Assembly (NCBI GenBank): GCA_002483145.1
Contig: DLHJ01000012.1
Coordinates: forward strand, 385,463-449,462
Source: Cellvibrio sp. UBA7671
Lineage (GTDB): Bacteria; Pseudomonadota; Gammaproteobacteria; Pseudomonadales; Cellvibrionaceae
Length of the DNA: 64,000 nt
Direction of reading: 5' to 3'
Position numbers and translations under genes: made by a program. Shown piece by piece: positions 1-9,281 of the stretch. The notes beneath the pieces are model-generated. The model was given only the letters and a program-made list of their open reading frames with translations. It did not search any database and had not been told where the DNA came from. The number at the start of each line of letters is the position of its first letter. The first letter of the stretch is position 1.

Positions 1-1
1 T

Positions 2-1027
2 TTATTGCGCATTAAACACATGGGTTTGCTCCTGCTATTGTCTTTGTGCTACCTCTTGCCTTTGTTTTTTTCTTTGCAATATTTACGATATTTTTTTGCT
101 GCCATGCCATTGTTGTCGGTATTAATCGGTCTTTTATATTTGGTTGGAAAAAAGGATGGTGCTTATCGTAAGTGGTTAAGTGCCAGCCTCTACGCTACTA
201 CGCTCATCAATTTTATATTTCTTCCTGGTATCTGCTGGATCTTTTTTGTTTCCCCGTTTTCATTTTTAAGTGAGAAAAATCGTGAGCAGGCAGTTGAGAT
301 ATTTATGCCAGAACAGCAGCTAAATAGGGAGATTAATAAGATGAAAGCTAATCCAACAGTACTTTTTGCAATTAATCGCGCTTGGGGTGCTACCTTATCA
401 GGACAGCCTATTTATAACGCTTGGGGTGGAAAAGGGTATCGGCGCACATTACAAGAGTGGGGCTCAGTGGATGAATTACGAGATGCTTTGAAGAAATGGC
501 ATGTGGATTTCGTATATTGGGACCAAAAATCAAGTTATAAGATTAATGATTGGCGGAAAAATCTCATCCGCGATTTGCTATCCACTTATGGCAAGCCTGT
601 TATTCAGAATGGCGCTGTTATTGCGTTTACGATTGCAGACTCGCCGATTAGCTATCATGAAATTTTTTCATACAACAATTTTCCTGCCTTGGATGATTTT
701 AGAGTGGTGGGTGCGCCGCAAATAGAGGGGCAGTCCATTAAGATCGGCAAGCAGGATGTGCTCAGCAAATCGATTAATCTCAGTGCATTTAACTCTTTTA
801 AATATTCAGTGGAATTCAGTTGCGAGGCAGTAACCGATTCATTCGTCGCACATATCGATTTTGGAAATGGTGATGTGTATTACAAACTACTTAACTGTCA
901 TGAAGGTGTTGTCTCCTATACAGAGACAGGATTAATCCCAGTTGGTACAAGAGAATCTGCTGTTGCTTTGTCGGTAAGCGCTGAGCAGCCAATAAGGGTC
1001 CACAAATTATCATTGGCTGGACATTAG
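2..1027 (+). CDS. C-terminal part of a polytopic membrane protein, possibly a GT-C glycosyltransferase (partial)
   Basis: The reading frame is open to the left edge of the window, so only the C-terminal about 340 residues are visible and the true start lies upstream. The first 90 or so residues hold about three hydrophobic membrane segments; the rest is soluble, with a Trp/Gly-rich stretch near residues 125-145 and a beta-rich tail. A multi-span N-terminal half followed by an extracytoplasmic soluble domain fits GT-C (ArnT/PMT-like) glycosyltransferases, and the position beside an exopolysaccharide locus agrees. No catalytic motif lies in the visible part, so the family is an inference. A strong terminator follows 34 bases after the stop. 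Confidence 0.5.
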   Translation, partial: LLRIKHMGLLLLLSLCYLLPLFFSLQYLRYFFAAMPLLSVLIGLLYLVGKKDGAYRKWLSASLYATTLINFIFLPGICWIFFVSPFSFLSEKNREQAVEIFMPEQQLNREINKMKANPTVLFAINRAWGATLSGQPIYNAWGGKGYRRTLQEWGSVDELRDALKKWHVDFVYWDQKSSYKINDWRKNLIRDLLSTYGKPVIQNGAVIAFTIADSPISYHEIFSYNNFPALDDFRVVGAPQIEGQSIKIGKQDVLSKSINLSAFNSFKYSVEFSCEAVTDSFVAHIDFGNGDVYYKLLNCHEGVVSYTETGLIPVGTRESAVALSVSAEQPIRVHKLSLAGH

Positions 1028-1061
1028 TAGCATCCAGCTGCGCAATTGAAATCCACATTGC

Positions 1062-1091
1062 AAGGTAGCCATGCAAATGGCTACCTTTTTA
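1062..1091 (+). terminator. Rho-independent terminator
   Basis: A perfect 11-bp inverted repeat (AAGGTAGCCAT / ATGGCTACCTT) with a 4-base loop is followed by a T-rich run. It lies just after the stop of the partial membrane protein and ends that transcript before the oppositely oriented tRNA. Confidence 0.85.
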
Positions 1092-1181
1092 TTTTATTGA
1101 TGGCTGCAAAAAACTCATTCATCTTGCCTTGGGGAACACAATTAAGATGATTGGCATATAAGTTTATAAAGGTAGGAGGAG

Positions 1182-1258
1182 TGGCGCACCTGACTGGATT
1201 CGAACCAGCGACCAACGGCTTCGGAAACCGCTACTCTATCCAACTGAGCTACAGGTGC
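1182..1258 (-). tRNA. tRNA-Arg (anticodon CCG)
   Basis: Read on the minus strand this folds as a full cloverleaf of 77 nt with CCA encoded. The 7-bp acceptor stem is perfect (GCACCTG / CAGGTGC), the D stem is GCTC/GAGT, and the anticodon loop TTCCGAA gives anticodon CCG. The T loop is the standard TTCGAAT, and the discriminator is G followed by CCA. The anticodon stem has G-T wobbles at both ends. It lies downstream of the XrtA-type deacetylase gene in the same orientation, 79 bases after its stop, so it could be co-transcribed or use its own promoter in that gap. Confidence 0.96.
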
Positions 1259-1337
1259 GTAATAGGACTTAACACGATGATCAAGGGCGGCGATTCTACT
1301 GTCCTTGATCGCGCCCGTCTACGGCAAACTTGCCCTC

Positions 1338-2273
1338 TTATTTATGATTTAAATCGATTGCTAAATCGTGAATGCTCAGCTCTTTGGTGACCTGCGTTGA
1401 ACCGATGCTTTGGCTCATGGTGCCAAATTGGAAATCGGCAATCATGCGCTCCAGGCGCGGCAGGCAGCGTTGCAGGTTTGTGTAGTGGCGGAAGTTGCTG
1501 AACCAACTGGCATTGGGGATGCGCGGTTGTTCCGGGTCTATTTCCCAAGGGTGGAGATAAAAAATTTGCGGTTTGGTTTGGTTGAGGCTCGCGCGTTCAA
1601 ATAACCATTTTGATAATACATAGGGATATTGGCGAAAGTAACCGCCGCCTGCTGCGGGAATCGACTGGCCGAGTATTTTGGCGGTGGTCAATGGGAATTC
1701 CAGCAGGCTTGCACCGCTGTTGGTAATGATCCGATAAGGTTCTTCGGGGCTGCCGGGGATGCCGTAATTGTCGTGGCGTGTAGGGAAGATGCTTGAGTCC
1801 CAGGTGAAGCCCAGCTCAGCCAATATGTCCAACGCCCAGAGCGATTTGCGCGTTATTGAATAGCTGGCTGCGCGATAGCCGGTGATGGGTGTTTGCGCCA
1901 AGTCTTCCAGGATTGTTTTGGATTTTGCGGTTTCTGCGCGGAAGATATCCTGATTCTGTCTGTAAATCAGTTGATGGCTGTAACCGTGTGAGGCGATTTC
2001 ATGGCCTTGCGCGCGGATGGTTTTTACCAATTCCGGATAATGGTCAGCGACCCAGCCCAAAACAAAAAAGGTAATTTTGATATTGGCATCGTCAAACAAT
2101 TGCAGCAGGCGATGGGTGTTTGCCTCGACGCGCGATGGCCAATTTTTCCACTCGCTCGGTTTGATCACATTGGCGAAGGCAGCAACGTGATAATAATCTT
2201 CTACATCCACTGTCATGGCGTGAGTGACTTTGGCCTGCGCAGCAGTAGTGTGGAGGGATTGGATGTGCGACAT
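1338..2273 (-). CDS. XrtA-system polysaccharide deacetylase (DUF3473-type)
   Basis: Carbohydrate esterase family 4 (NodB) enzyme predicted to remove N-acetyl groups from the exopolysaccharide. The N-terminal motif TVDVEDYYH carries the catalytic/metal Asp, SHGYSH supplies the metal His pair, and FYLHPWEID is the C-terminal His motif. The long tail after the NodB fold ([10 protein letters not shown]) is the signature of the exosortase-A-associated deacetylase subfamily. The ATG at 2273 (311 aa) is preferred over the ATG at 2330, because the longer form would overlap the epimerase by 31 bases and its extra residues do not resemble the family. It is the last gene of a dehydrogenase-epimerase-deacetylase operon and is followed by tRNA-Arg. 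Confidence 0.88.
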   Translation of the reverse strand: MSHIQSLHTTAAQAKVTHAMTVDVEDYYHVAAFANVIKPSEWKNWPSRVEANTHRLLQLFDDANIKITFFVLGWVADHYPELVKTIRAQGHEIASHGYSHQLIYRQNQDIFRAETAKSKTILEDLAQTPITGYRAASYSITRKSLWALDILAELGFTWDSSIFPTRHDNYGIPGSPEEPYRIITNSGASLLEFPLTTAKILGQSIPAAGGGYFRQYPYVLSKWLFERASLNQTKPQIFYLHPWEIDPEQPRIPNASWFSNFRHYTNLQRCLPRLERMIADFQFGTMSQSIGSTQVTKELSIHDLAIDLNHK

Positions 2274-2299
2274 GTGCTGTTTGCTCAGGATGTGTGGGA

Positions 2300-3310
2300 T
2301 CAACGTATTGCGTAGTAAGCGCGATACCATTCGATGAAACGCGCTACACCTTCCTCAATGGAGGTTTGCGGTTTGTAGCCGACAGCGCTAACCAGTGAAT
2401 CGACATTGGCGTAGGTATCAGGTACATCACCCGGTTGCATAGGGAGCAAATTTTTCACTGCAGTTTTGCCCAAACCCTGTTCCATCAACTCAATAAAGTG
2501 CAGCAGTTCTACGGGATTATTGGAGCCGATATTGAAGATGCGATAGGGCGCTGAGGAGCTGGCGGGGTCGGGGTGTTCGCCAGTCCAGTTGCTGTTGGGT
2601 TGGGCGGGATTGTCCAAGCTGTGAATAATGCCCGCGACTATGTCATCTATATAGGTGAAGTCGCGGCGATGTTTGCCGTAGTTAAAAACATCGATGGCTT
2701 CACCGCGCGCGATTTTATTGGCAAACAGGATCGGCGCCATATCCGGGCGACCCCAGGGGCCGTAGACAGTAAAAAAACGCAGGCCGGTAGTAGGGATCTG
2801 GAATAAATGGCTGTAGGTGTGCGCCATCAATTCATTGGATTTTTTGGTTGCCGCATAAAGGCTCACTGGGTGATCCACATTGTCGCACTCGGCAAAGGGC
2901 ATGCGCGTATTTGCACCATAAACCGAGCTGCTGGAAGCATAGACCAGATGCTCGGTGCCGAAGTGGCGGCAAGCCTCCAAAATATTTAAAAAGCCGGTGA
3001 TGTTGGAATCGACGTAGGCCTGCGGGTTGCTTAACGAATAGCGCACACCTGCTTGTGCGGCGAGATTGACTACACGTTGTGGTTGATAAGTTTTGAACGC
3101 CTGATCGATCGCATTTTTATCTTCCAAGCCGATGCGTAGCTCGGTAAAGTTTGGCTGTGAGGTTAATAAATCCAGCCGCGCCTGCTTGAGTTGCACATCG
3201 TAATAATCGTTGAGATTATCGATTCCAATAACCTCATCGCCGCGCGCCAATAGTTGTTGGGCGAGTGCGGCGCCGATAAATCCTGCTGTGCCGGTAACGA
3301 GAATTTTCAT
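2300..3310 (-). CDS. NAD-dependent epimerase, UDP-glucuronate 4-epimerase-like
   Basis: Extended short-chain dehydrogenase that interconverts UDP-sugars for polysaccharide synthesis. The Rossmann motif GTAGFIG is at residues 7-13, followed by the acidic residue at the end of beta-2 (GIDNLNDYYD). The catalytic pair is Tyr152 and Lys156 (YAATK), with the Ser cluster YASSSSVYG at 124-132. The 336-aa length and the N-terminal pattern resemble the CapI/LspL UDP-glucuronate epimerases rather than GalE. The start is 1 base from the stop of the upstream UDP-sugar dehydrogenase, so the two are surely co-transcribed and probably work in sequence to supply a uronic acid or amino-uronic acid precursor. 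The exact substrate cannot be read from the sequence. Confidence 0.88.
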   Translation of the reverse strand: MKILVTGTAGFIGAALAQQLLARGDEVIGIDNLNDYYDVQLKQARLDLLTSQPNFTELRIGLEDKNAIDQAFKTYQPQRVVNLAAQAGVRYSLSNPQAYVDSNITGFLNILEACRHFGTEHLVYASSSSVYGANTRMPFAECDNVDHPVSLYAATKKSNELMAHTYSHLFQIPTTGLRFFTVYGPWGRPDMAPILFANKIARGEAIDVFNYGKHRRDFTYIDDIVAGIIHSLDNPAQPNSNWTGEHPDPASSSAPYRIFNIGSNNPVELLHFIELMEQGLGKTAVKNLLPMQPGDVPDTYANVDSLVSAVGYKPQTSIEEGVARFIEWYRAYYAIR

Positions 3311-3311
3311 A

Positions 3312-4586
3312 TCAGAGGCGCGCGTCTACGGCGTTTTTGGGCAGTATGTGTTTTACATCGAAGAGCACATGGTTGGGGGCACCCAGTGCTCGAATACCCT
3401 CGGCGCCCATTTCGCGAAACACATCGTGGGCTACGCAAATGATAATTGCCTGATAGCTGCCGGGAATGGGCTTGTCGATCAGATCCAAACCGTATTCGTG
3501 TTTGGCTTCGGCGGCATCGGCCCAGGGGTCGTAAATCTGCACATTAGTGTTGTAGTTGCGCATCTCTTCAATAATGTCGATGACACCGGTATTGCGCAGG
3601 TCGGGGCAATTTTCCTTAAAGGTCAAACCCATAATCAGAACATTGGAATCGACCACATGGGCCTTGCGTTTGGTCATCATTTTTACCACCGAGTCGGCCA
3701 CGAAGGCACCCATGCGGTTATTGATGCGGCGCCCGGATAAAATCACTTCCGGGTAGTAGCCCACTTGTTGCGCTTTGTGGGTCAGGTAATAGGGGTCAAC
3801 ACTGATGCAGTGGCCGCCAACCAAGCCCGGGCGGAATGGAAGGAAGTTCCATTTGGTGCCCGCAGCCTCAAGCACTTCCAGCGTATCTATCCCGAGGCGA
3901 TGGAAAATCAATGCCAGCTCATTTACCAAGGCGATATTGAGATCGCGCTGGGTGTTTTCGATCACCTTGGCCGCTTCAGCAACTTTGATGCTGCCGGCCT
4001 TATGGGTGCCAACTACCACAATTTTGCGGTAGAGCTCATCGACATAATCCGCGACTTCAGGCGTGGAGCCTGAGGTGATTTTGATAATATTGTGAACGCG
4101 GCGCTGTTTATCGCCGGGGTTAATCCGCTCGGGGCTATAGCCGGCAAAAAAGTCTTCATTGAAGCGCATGCCGGAGATCTGCTCGATAATCGGAATGCAC
4201 ACTTCTTCGGTGCAGCCGGGGTATACGGTCGATTCAAAAATAACAATGGAGTTCTTCTTGATAACGCGGCCGAGCAGCGCCGAGGCTTTTTCCAGAGGTG
4301 TCAGATCCGGTTGGTAACTGTTATTGATCGGGGTGGGCACGGTGACTATATAAATGTCGGCGCCTTTGATGTCCGCTTCCTGAGTGGTAAAGCTCAGCAG
4401 CTCTGTTGCTTGCAACTCCTCGGCGGTCAATTCCAATGTGTGATCTATGCCAGCGCGCAATGCATCGACGCGCGCCTGGTTGATGTCGAAACCGAGGGTG
4501 GTAATTTTTTTACCGAATTCGACAGCGAGTGGTAGGCCAACATAACCTAAACCTATGACACAGAGTGTTGGGTTGCTTGCAAACAT
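3312..4586 (-). CDS. Nucleotide-sugar dehydrogenase, VipA/TviB/WbpO-like
   Basis: NAD-dependent UDP-sugar 6-dehydrogenase that oxidises UDP-Glc, UDP-GlcNAc or UDP-GalNAc to the uronate. The Rossmann motif [10 protein letters not shown] is at residues 12-21, a second conserved stretch EST(V)YPGCTEE is near 118-128, and the catalytic cysteine is Cys260 in [12 protein letters not shown]. The 424-aa length and the PFRPGLVGG context match the TviB/WbpO (UDP-HexNAc dehydrogenase) branch better than Ugd, but substrate is inferred. The ATG has a good ribosome binding site (AAGGAA, 6 bases upstream on the minus strand). First gene of the minus-strand precursor operon, divergent from the initiating glycosyltransferase. 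Confidence 0.9.
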   Translation of the reverse strand: MFASNPTLCVIGLGYVGLPLAVEFGKKITTLGFDINQARVDALRAGIDHTLELTAEELQATELLSFTTQEADIKGADIYIVTVPTPINNSYQPDLTPLEKASALLGRVIKKNSIVIFESTVYPGCTEEVCIPIIEQISGMRFNEDFFAGYSPERINPGDKQRRVHNIIKITSGSTPEVADYVDELYRKIVVVGTHKAGSIKVAEAAKVIENTQRDLNIALVNELALIFHRLGIDTLEVLEAAGTKWNFLPFRPGLVGGHCISVDPYYLTHKAQQVGYYPEVILSGRRINNRMGAFVADSVVKMMTKRKAHVVDSNVLIMGLTFKENCPDLRNTGVIDIIEEMRNYNTNVQIYDPWADAAEAKHEYGLDLIDKPIPGSYQAIIICVAHDVFREMGAEGIRALGAPNHVLFDVKHILPKNAVDARL

Positions 4587-4757
4587 GTTTATTCCTTAGC
4601 GGGGGGATGATCCACAGGTGGGCGACTAAAATACCATATTCGCCTTAAGATTAAAGACAATGAGGTTGTGAAATAGCGGTTTACCAAAGATGCAAGCGAG
4701 AGGTCTGGGTAGCCATGCGCGCAGGCAGGGAATAAATCGAAATATTGTCATAAATCT

Positions 4758-4766
4758 TGATATAAT
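4758..4766 (+). promoter_or_regulatory. Extended -10 promoter for the EPS core operon
   Basis: TGATATAAT is a perfect extended -10 (TGN-TATAAT) with no convincing -35. It lies 53 bases ahead of the TTG start at 4819, giving a leader of roughly 45 bases. Its position rules out the earlier ATG at 4690 as the usual start for transcripts from this promoter. Confidence 0.5.
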
Positions 4767-4818
4767 CCGCCGCTCTTTGTTTTTCTATCTTTACTACAGC
4801 AACGTCAAGGAACCGGGT

Positions 4819-6225
4819 TTGTCTTATATTCGCCTTAACAAGCATTATATCCATCTTCCATACCTCTATCTCGGGGTTGTGGATGCGCTTATCGTTGCGG
4901 GTGTTGCCTGGGGCATACAGTATTTGGGTGTGCAGGCCAGCGCTGATGAATTCGATAAAACAATTCGCTGGATGCCGATCATCATATTGTCTCTGGTCTT
5001 GAGTTGCTGCACCTTGTCGATGGGGGTTTACACTGCACTGATTCGCGAGGGCTACTCCAGTATGGTGCTGCGCACCATGGTCAGTTTTTTCCTGTTGGGT
5101 AGTTTGGCTCTTTATCTGATAAACCTGTTCTTCGACGGCAATTTTATTAATCAGTCGATGATTTTTTGGTGTGTATTGTTGTCCACTTTGCTGGTATGCA
5201 TATCGCGCTGGATTTTTGTCAAAATTGTCGATGTCGGCCAACTCAAGCGTCGTGTTGTGATTTACGGTGCTGGTTCCCGTGCAGAAAAACTGTTGTCCGA
5301 TCTTACGCCGGATGTGGATGTCCTAGGGGTCAAGATTGTCGGCTGTATTCCAAGCGGTAGCGAGCCAACCAAAGTCGATTCTGCCCTGTTAATTCCTGAA
5401 CCTTCAGATTGGTTGGCCTTCACCAAACAATTCCAGATTTCCGAAATTGTTATTTCGCCCGACGAGCGCCGTCGTTCGGGTGGTGATGTTTTCCCGCTCA
5501 GCCAATTCCTTGATTGCAAACTTGCAGGCATCCCCTCTTGCGATGCATTGAGTTTTTGCGAGCGCGAACTGGGCAAGATTGATATATCGCTACTGCAACC
5601 AGGTTGGATGTTATTTTCAGATGGTTTCAAATATTCCAAACGGCGTATGCTTGCCAAGCGCCTGTTCGACCTGATTCTGGCATCGCTCTTTCTGGTTGTA
5701 CTCTGGCCCTTCATGCTGCTTACTGCACTGGCGGTGAAACTGGAAAGCCCGGGGGCGGTGTTGTATCACCAGGTGCGGGTTGGCCTCAATGGGCGCAGTT
5801 TTCGCATCTACAAATTTCGCAGTATGCGTCAGGATGCTGAAAAAAATGGTGCCGTATGGGCGCAAAAAAATGATGCGCGGGTTACCCGTGTGGGTGCATT
5901 TATCCGCAATACCCGACTGGATGAATTGCCACAGCTGTATAATGTTTTTGCTGGTCATATGAGTTTTGTTGGGCCTCGCCCTGAACGCCCTGAGTTTGTA
6001 ACCGATCTTGCGCAGCAAATTCCTTTTTATGAGATGCGCCATAAAGTAAAGCCTGGGTTGATGGGGTGGGCGCAGTTGAAATATCCCTACGGCGCTTCAG
6101 TGGAAGATGCTAAAAACAAATTGCAATACGATTTGTACTACACCAAAAATCACAGCTTTTTTATGGACATGTTGATCATGATCCAAACGGTAGAAATTAT
6201 TTTATTAGGTAAGGGTGTTCACTAA
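4819..6225 (+). CDS. XrtA/PEP-CTERM-system initiating sugar transferase (TIGR03013-like)
   Basis: Polyprenyl-phosphate sugar-1-phosphate transferase that begins repeat-unit assembly on the lipid carrier. N-terminal membrane segments precede a nucleotide-binding-like middle domain ([14 protein letters not shown]). The C-terminal WcaJ/WbaP-type catalytic domain, from about residue 275, has KRLFDL, a membrane span, [16 protein letters not shown] and [12 protein letters not shown]. The start chosen is TTG at 4819 (468 aa). It has an AAGGAA ribosome binding site 6 bases upstream, lies behind the extended -10 at 4758, and begins where the family homology starts (SYIRL...). An in-frame ATG at 4690 is upstream of that promoter. 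First gene of the plus-strand EPS core operon. Confidence 0.9.
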   Translation: MSYIRLNKHYIHLPYLYLGVVDALIVAGVAWGIQYLGVQASADEFDKTIRWMPIIILSLVLSCCTLSMGVYTALIREGYSSMVLRTMVSFFLLGSLALYLINLFFDGNFINQSMIFWCVLLSTLLVCISRWIFVKIVDVGQLKRRVVIYGAGSRAEKLLSDLTPDVDVLGVKIVGCIPSGSEPTKVDSALLIPEPSDWLAFTKQFQISEIVISPDERRRSGGDVFPLSQFLDCKLAGIPSCDALSFCERELGKIDISLLQPGWMLFSDGFKYSKRRMLAKRLFDLILASLFLVVLWPFMLLTALAVKLESPGAVLYHQVRVGLNGRSFRIYKFRSMRQDAEKNGAVWAQKNDARVTRVGAFIRNTRLDELPQLYNVFAGHMSFVGPRPERPEFVTDLAQQIPFYEMRHKVKPGLMGWAQLKYPYGASVEDAKNKLQYDLYYTKNHSFFMDMLIMIQTVEIILLGKGVH

Positions 6226-6279
6226 GACTGGTGCAGTGTTGATTGGCTGGTCTCTTGGTTACTTATAGAGGGAGGCTCT

Positions 6280-6897
6280 ATGAAAAAATGTATGGCAGCT
6301 ATAGGCGTAATGCTGGCGGTATTTATTCTGTCCGCGTGTAGTAACAACAAAGCCGTGAGCAATCCAGAAGCGGCAGATGCCGCTGTTTTGGCCGAATACC
6401 GTATAGGTGTAGGCGACGCGTTATCAGTGAATGTATGGCGCAATCCGGAAATGTCACTCAATGTACCGGTTCGTCCCGATGGCAAAATTTCAATGCCGTT
6501 GATCGGCGATATCATGGCGGCTGACCTGACTACTGAACAGCTTTCACAAAATATCACCAAGAGTCTCACTACCTATATCCGCAGTCCGCAGGTAACAGTG
6601 ATAGTCACCAATCCCAGCAGTTCCGATTTCCAACGCCGTGTGCGCATCACTGGTGCTGTTGCAAGCCCGCAATCTATTCCCTACCGCGAAGGTATGACTG
6701 TGCTCGATCTGGTGTTGCTGGCTGGTGGACCTAATCAGTTTGCATCTGCGAATAAAGCCAAGCTGTACCGCAAGGTAAATAACGAATTGAAAGTATATCC
6801 AATCAAACTGGATGATCTTATCAATGATGGCGATGTTGCAACTAACTACACCTTGCAGCCATCGGACATAGTTACTGTTCCAGAGCGCAATTTTTAA
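6280..6897 (+). CDS. XrtA-system polysaccharide export lipoprotein (Wza/PES family)
   Basis: Outer-membrane polysaccharide export protein. The N-terminus is a lipoprotein signal with lipobox LSAC (Cys20) followed by SNN. The PES domain begins at about residue 43 (YRIGVGDALSVNVWRNPEMS), then the conserved VRPDGKISMPLIGD, and a SLBB domain starts near 125 (VRITGAVASPQSIPY). The 205-aa length matches the short exosortase-associated version rather than full-length Wza of about 380 aa, so the trans-membrane barrel helix may be missing. Purine-rich ribosome binding site (AGAGGGAGG) precedes the ATG. Lies between the initiating transferase and the chain-length protein, as in other XrtA loci. Confidence 0.92.
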   Translation: MKKCMAAIGVMLAVFILSACSNNKAVSNPEAADAAVLAEYRIGVGDALSVNVWRNPEMSLNVPVRPDGKISMPLIGDIMAADLTTEQLSQNITKSLTTYIRSPQVTVIVTNPSSSDFQRRVRITGAVASPQSIPYREGMTVLDLVLLAGGPNQFASANKAKLYRKVNNELKVYPIKLDDLINDGDVATNYTLQPSDIVTVPERNF

Positions 6898-6937
6898 GTG
6901 ATGGTTGAAATTGTTGGTTAACGAATTGAGATAGCAC

Positions 6938-8455
6938 ATGGATAAAGCATACCTGAAAGATTTATTGGCGGCGTTGCGTGCTGAGCTGATCCGCTTGCGG
7001 TTTTGGTGCGTGCTGTTGTTTTTGGTGGTCGCCTACATTTTTCTTGCTGTCGGGCTAGTGTGGCCAAAGAGCTTCACCACCAAGGTAGTCTTGTTTGCGG
7101 ATGTAACCAACATTATTGAGCCGCTGCTTAAAGGGCGCGCAGAGATCACTAAGATCGACCGCTCCGAGCAGGCGAGTGAGGTGATTTATACGCGGCGGAT
7201 TTTGTTGGAAACGGCTAAACAAGCCGGGTTGTTGAAAAACTCCTCCTCTGTTGATGAACAGGATGCGTTGGTCAAACGATTGCGCGAAGGGATAGTCATT
7301 GCACGTGAACGCAATGAGAACTATGTGCAGATCAGCTATACCGCAGGTAATCCAGATCGCTCCTTTGAAATCCTCAATGCGGTCGTTAACGTATTTATCG
7401 AAGATATTGCCAAGCGTAAGCGCGATGAAAGTGTGGGTGCCTATAACTTTATTGATGCGCAGGTGCAAACTTACAAGCGCCAACTGGAAGCTGCTGAAGA
7501 AAAGCTGAAGGAATTTAAATCAAAAAATACCGATGGCAGCGAAGAGTCCGTCAGTGCGCGCATAGGAGAGCTGCGTCAGGAACTGGAAAGCTTGAAGATA
7601 GCAATCGAAGAGACCCAGTCCCGTATTAACTCGATCGAGCAACAGCTCAACAATGAAGGTCAATATTTAAAAGCAAAAGGCCAAGTTGACGAGATGAATC
7701 AGCGTCGTCAAACCTTGAATGCGCAGTTGGAGCAAATGTTGCTGAGTTATCAGGAAAACTACCCCGATGTAGTCTCCCTGCGGGCGCAAATTGCGGAGTT
7801 GGATACCGCTATTAGCAAACTTCAATCGTCTGGCGATGTTTTTGGTAATAGCGATAAAGTTCAAAACCCGCTCTACGAAGAATTGCGTAAACAGGCAGCG
7901 GATGCCGAAGTTGAGCTGCGCGCACAGAAGCGACGCATGCAGTCCTTATTGGTGCTTCAGGAAGAGGAGTTTGCCCGTCAGCAGCGCATCGCCGCCAGCC
8001 AGGCCGAGCTGTCAGAGTTGACACGCGACTATGATGTAACCAAAAAAGTTTACGATGAAATGTTGCAACGTAAAGAGTCGGCAAGGGTTTCCATGACGTT
8101 GGATATTGAAGGCCAAGGTGTCTCCTATCGCATTCAAGAGCCCGCCAGTTTTCCGCTAAAGCCGTCTGGTTTGCACTTTATCCATTTTGCATTTGCTGGC
8201 CCCATTATTGGGCTCTTGGCCCCAATCGGTTTGCTGCTGCTGTTTGTGATGGTTGATCCTCATCTGCGCTCTGCACGGGTTTTGCAAAAACAGTTGCCGG
8301 CTGATATCGAAGTGATTGGTGTTATCCCCCATTACAAATCGCCAATAGGGGAGCGGTTATTGAAAAAAGATGTGCTGTTGATTTTCTCAATTGCGACTGT
8401 TGGCATGATTTGTTATCTGGCGATCGCAATTTATTGGCAATTGGTCAAGGGTTAA
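6938..8455 (+). CDS. XrtA-system polysaccharide chain-length determinant (Wzz/GumC-like)
   Basis: Inner-membrane polysaccharide co-polymerase that sets chain length and links to the export channel. An N-terminal membrane helix lies at about residues 20-42, followed by the Wzz domain with the typical early strand (FTTKVVLFADV). A long periplasmic coiled coil covers about 165-400, and a second helix near 415-435 sits behind the proline-rich EPASFPLKPSG. Unusually for a simple Wzz, a third hydrophobic helix closes the protein at about 480-500. No kinase domain is fused; the separate kinase-like gene follows 4 bases downstream. Family member by length (505 aa) and gene order. Confidence 0.92.
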   Translation: MDKAYLKDLLAALRAELIRLRFWCVLLFLVVAYIFLAVGLVWPKSFTTKVVLFADVTNIIEPLLKGRAEITKIDRSEQASEVIYTRRILLETAKQAGLLKNSSSVDEQDALVKRLREGIVIARERNENYVQISYTAGNPDRSFEILNAVVNVFIEDIAKRKRDESVGAYNFIDAQVQTYKRQLEAAEEKLKEFKSKNTDGSEESVSARIGELRQELESLKIAIEETQSRINSIEQQLNNEGQYLKAKGQVDEMNQRRQTLNAQLEQMLLSYQENYPDVVSLRAQIAELDTAISKLQSSGDVFGNSDKVQNPLYEELRKQAADAEVELRAQKRRMQSLLVLQEEEFARQQRIAASQAELSELTRDYDVTKKVYDEMLQRKESARVSMTLDIEGQGVSYRIQEPASFPLKPSGLHFIHFAFAGPIIGLLAPIGLLLLFVMVDPHLRSARVLQKQLPADIEVIGVIPHYKSPIGERLLKKDVLLIFSIATVGMICYLAIAIYWQLVKG

Positions 8456-8459
8456 TCTG

Positions 8460-9266
8460 GTGAATACTCAGGGCATGATGATGGATAAACGCAAAGAAAA
8501 AAACCTAAGCCAATTGATGGAAGATGTTGATGCATTGGTGGAGGATAGCGATCAGCTCGTAAAAAATGCAGTGCTGGAGCATCGCAAGCGCGAAAAGATA
8601 AAAAATATGGATATGCCTCTGCTCTGGATGCAAGAAGAGTTGTATGAGAAAAAAATCGTCTTTACGGGTATGCGCCAGCGTGAAGTACTGAACGCATTTC
8701 GTGAGGTGCGTATTCGGCTTTTGCAGCGTCATCACTCAGACAATATGGTTGTGCTGGTCTCATCAGTTGCAGCTGATGTAGCTTCCAGTTATTTCAGTTT
8801 TAATCTGGCCGCCACTTTCGCTCTTGATCAACACAAGACTGCACTCTACGTAGATTGCAACCCCTATAACTCGGACGTAGGGAAATATGTTACCTCTAAT
8901 ATTGAGTCAGGCCTTTCAAATTATTTAACTGACTACACAGTCCCGCTTAAAAATATTATTTATCCAACGGGCGTCGAGCGTTTGCGCGTTATTCCTTCTG
9001 GCGGATCAAGCGACTCTGCTGCCGAATTTTTCAACTCCAAACGGATGGAAGTGTTGGTAGCTGAAATAAAATCGCGTTATCCCGACCGTTTTATTGTATT
9101 GGATGCGCCCTCCATTCAGCAGTCAACTGAAGCGCGAATCCTGGCGCGTTATTGTGATCATGCATTACTTGTTGTGCCGTTTGGCAAAGTCGTTACTGAT
9201 GAGGTGCTTTCTGCTGTGGACGCAGTAGGCAAAGAAAAGTTTGCGGGTGTCGTCTTCAATAACTGA
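8460..9266 (+). CDS. XrtA-associated tyrosine autokinase-like protein with a destroyed P-loop
   Basis: By position and overall sequence this is the cytoplasmic BY-kinase partner of the chain-length protein. However, the Walker A expected around residues 101-110 (normally SxxPGEGKT) reads SSVAADVASS, with neither the glycines nor the lysine. The Walker A' reads YVDCN instead of LVDAD, while Walker B (FIVLDAPS) is retained. The C-terminus ends at VVFNN without a tyrosine cluster. It is probably a pseudokinase that scaffolds or regulates the co-polymerase. The start is GTG 8460, 4 bases after the upstream stop; ATGs at 8475, 8478 and 8481 are alternatives. A matching phosphatase gene lies at 20343. 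Confidence 0.8.
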   Translation: MNTQGMMMDKRKEKNLSQLMEDVDALVEDSDQLVKNAVLEHRKREKIKNMDMPLLWMQEELYEKKIVFTGMRQREVLNAFREVRIRLLQRHHSDNMVVLVSSVAADVASSYFSFNLAATFALDQHKTALYVDCNPYNSDVGKYVTSNIESGLSNYLTDYTVPLKNIIYPTGVERLRVIPSGGSSDSAAEFFNSKRMEVLVAEIKSRYPDRFIVLDAPSIQQSTEARILARYCDHALLVVPFGKVVTDEVLSAVDAVGKEKFAGVVFNN

Positions 9267-9281
9267 TTAGTGAGGCGGGTT

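Noticed and set aside
1151-1390. Plus-strand open frame covering the tRNA region
   Set aside because: It runs antisense through the tRNA-Arg gene and the end of the deacetylase gene; translation is an artefact of the open frame.
4690-4818. Upstream ATG extension of the initiating sugar transferase
   Set aside because: It lies before the extended -10 promoter, has no ribosome binding site and no family similarity; TTG 4819 is better supported.
6244-6258. Sigma-54-like TGGC-N7-TTGG ahead of the export lipoprotein gene
   Set aside because: The -12 element is GG instead of GC, and the start would leave only about 12 bases of leader, overlapping the ribosome binding site.
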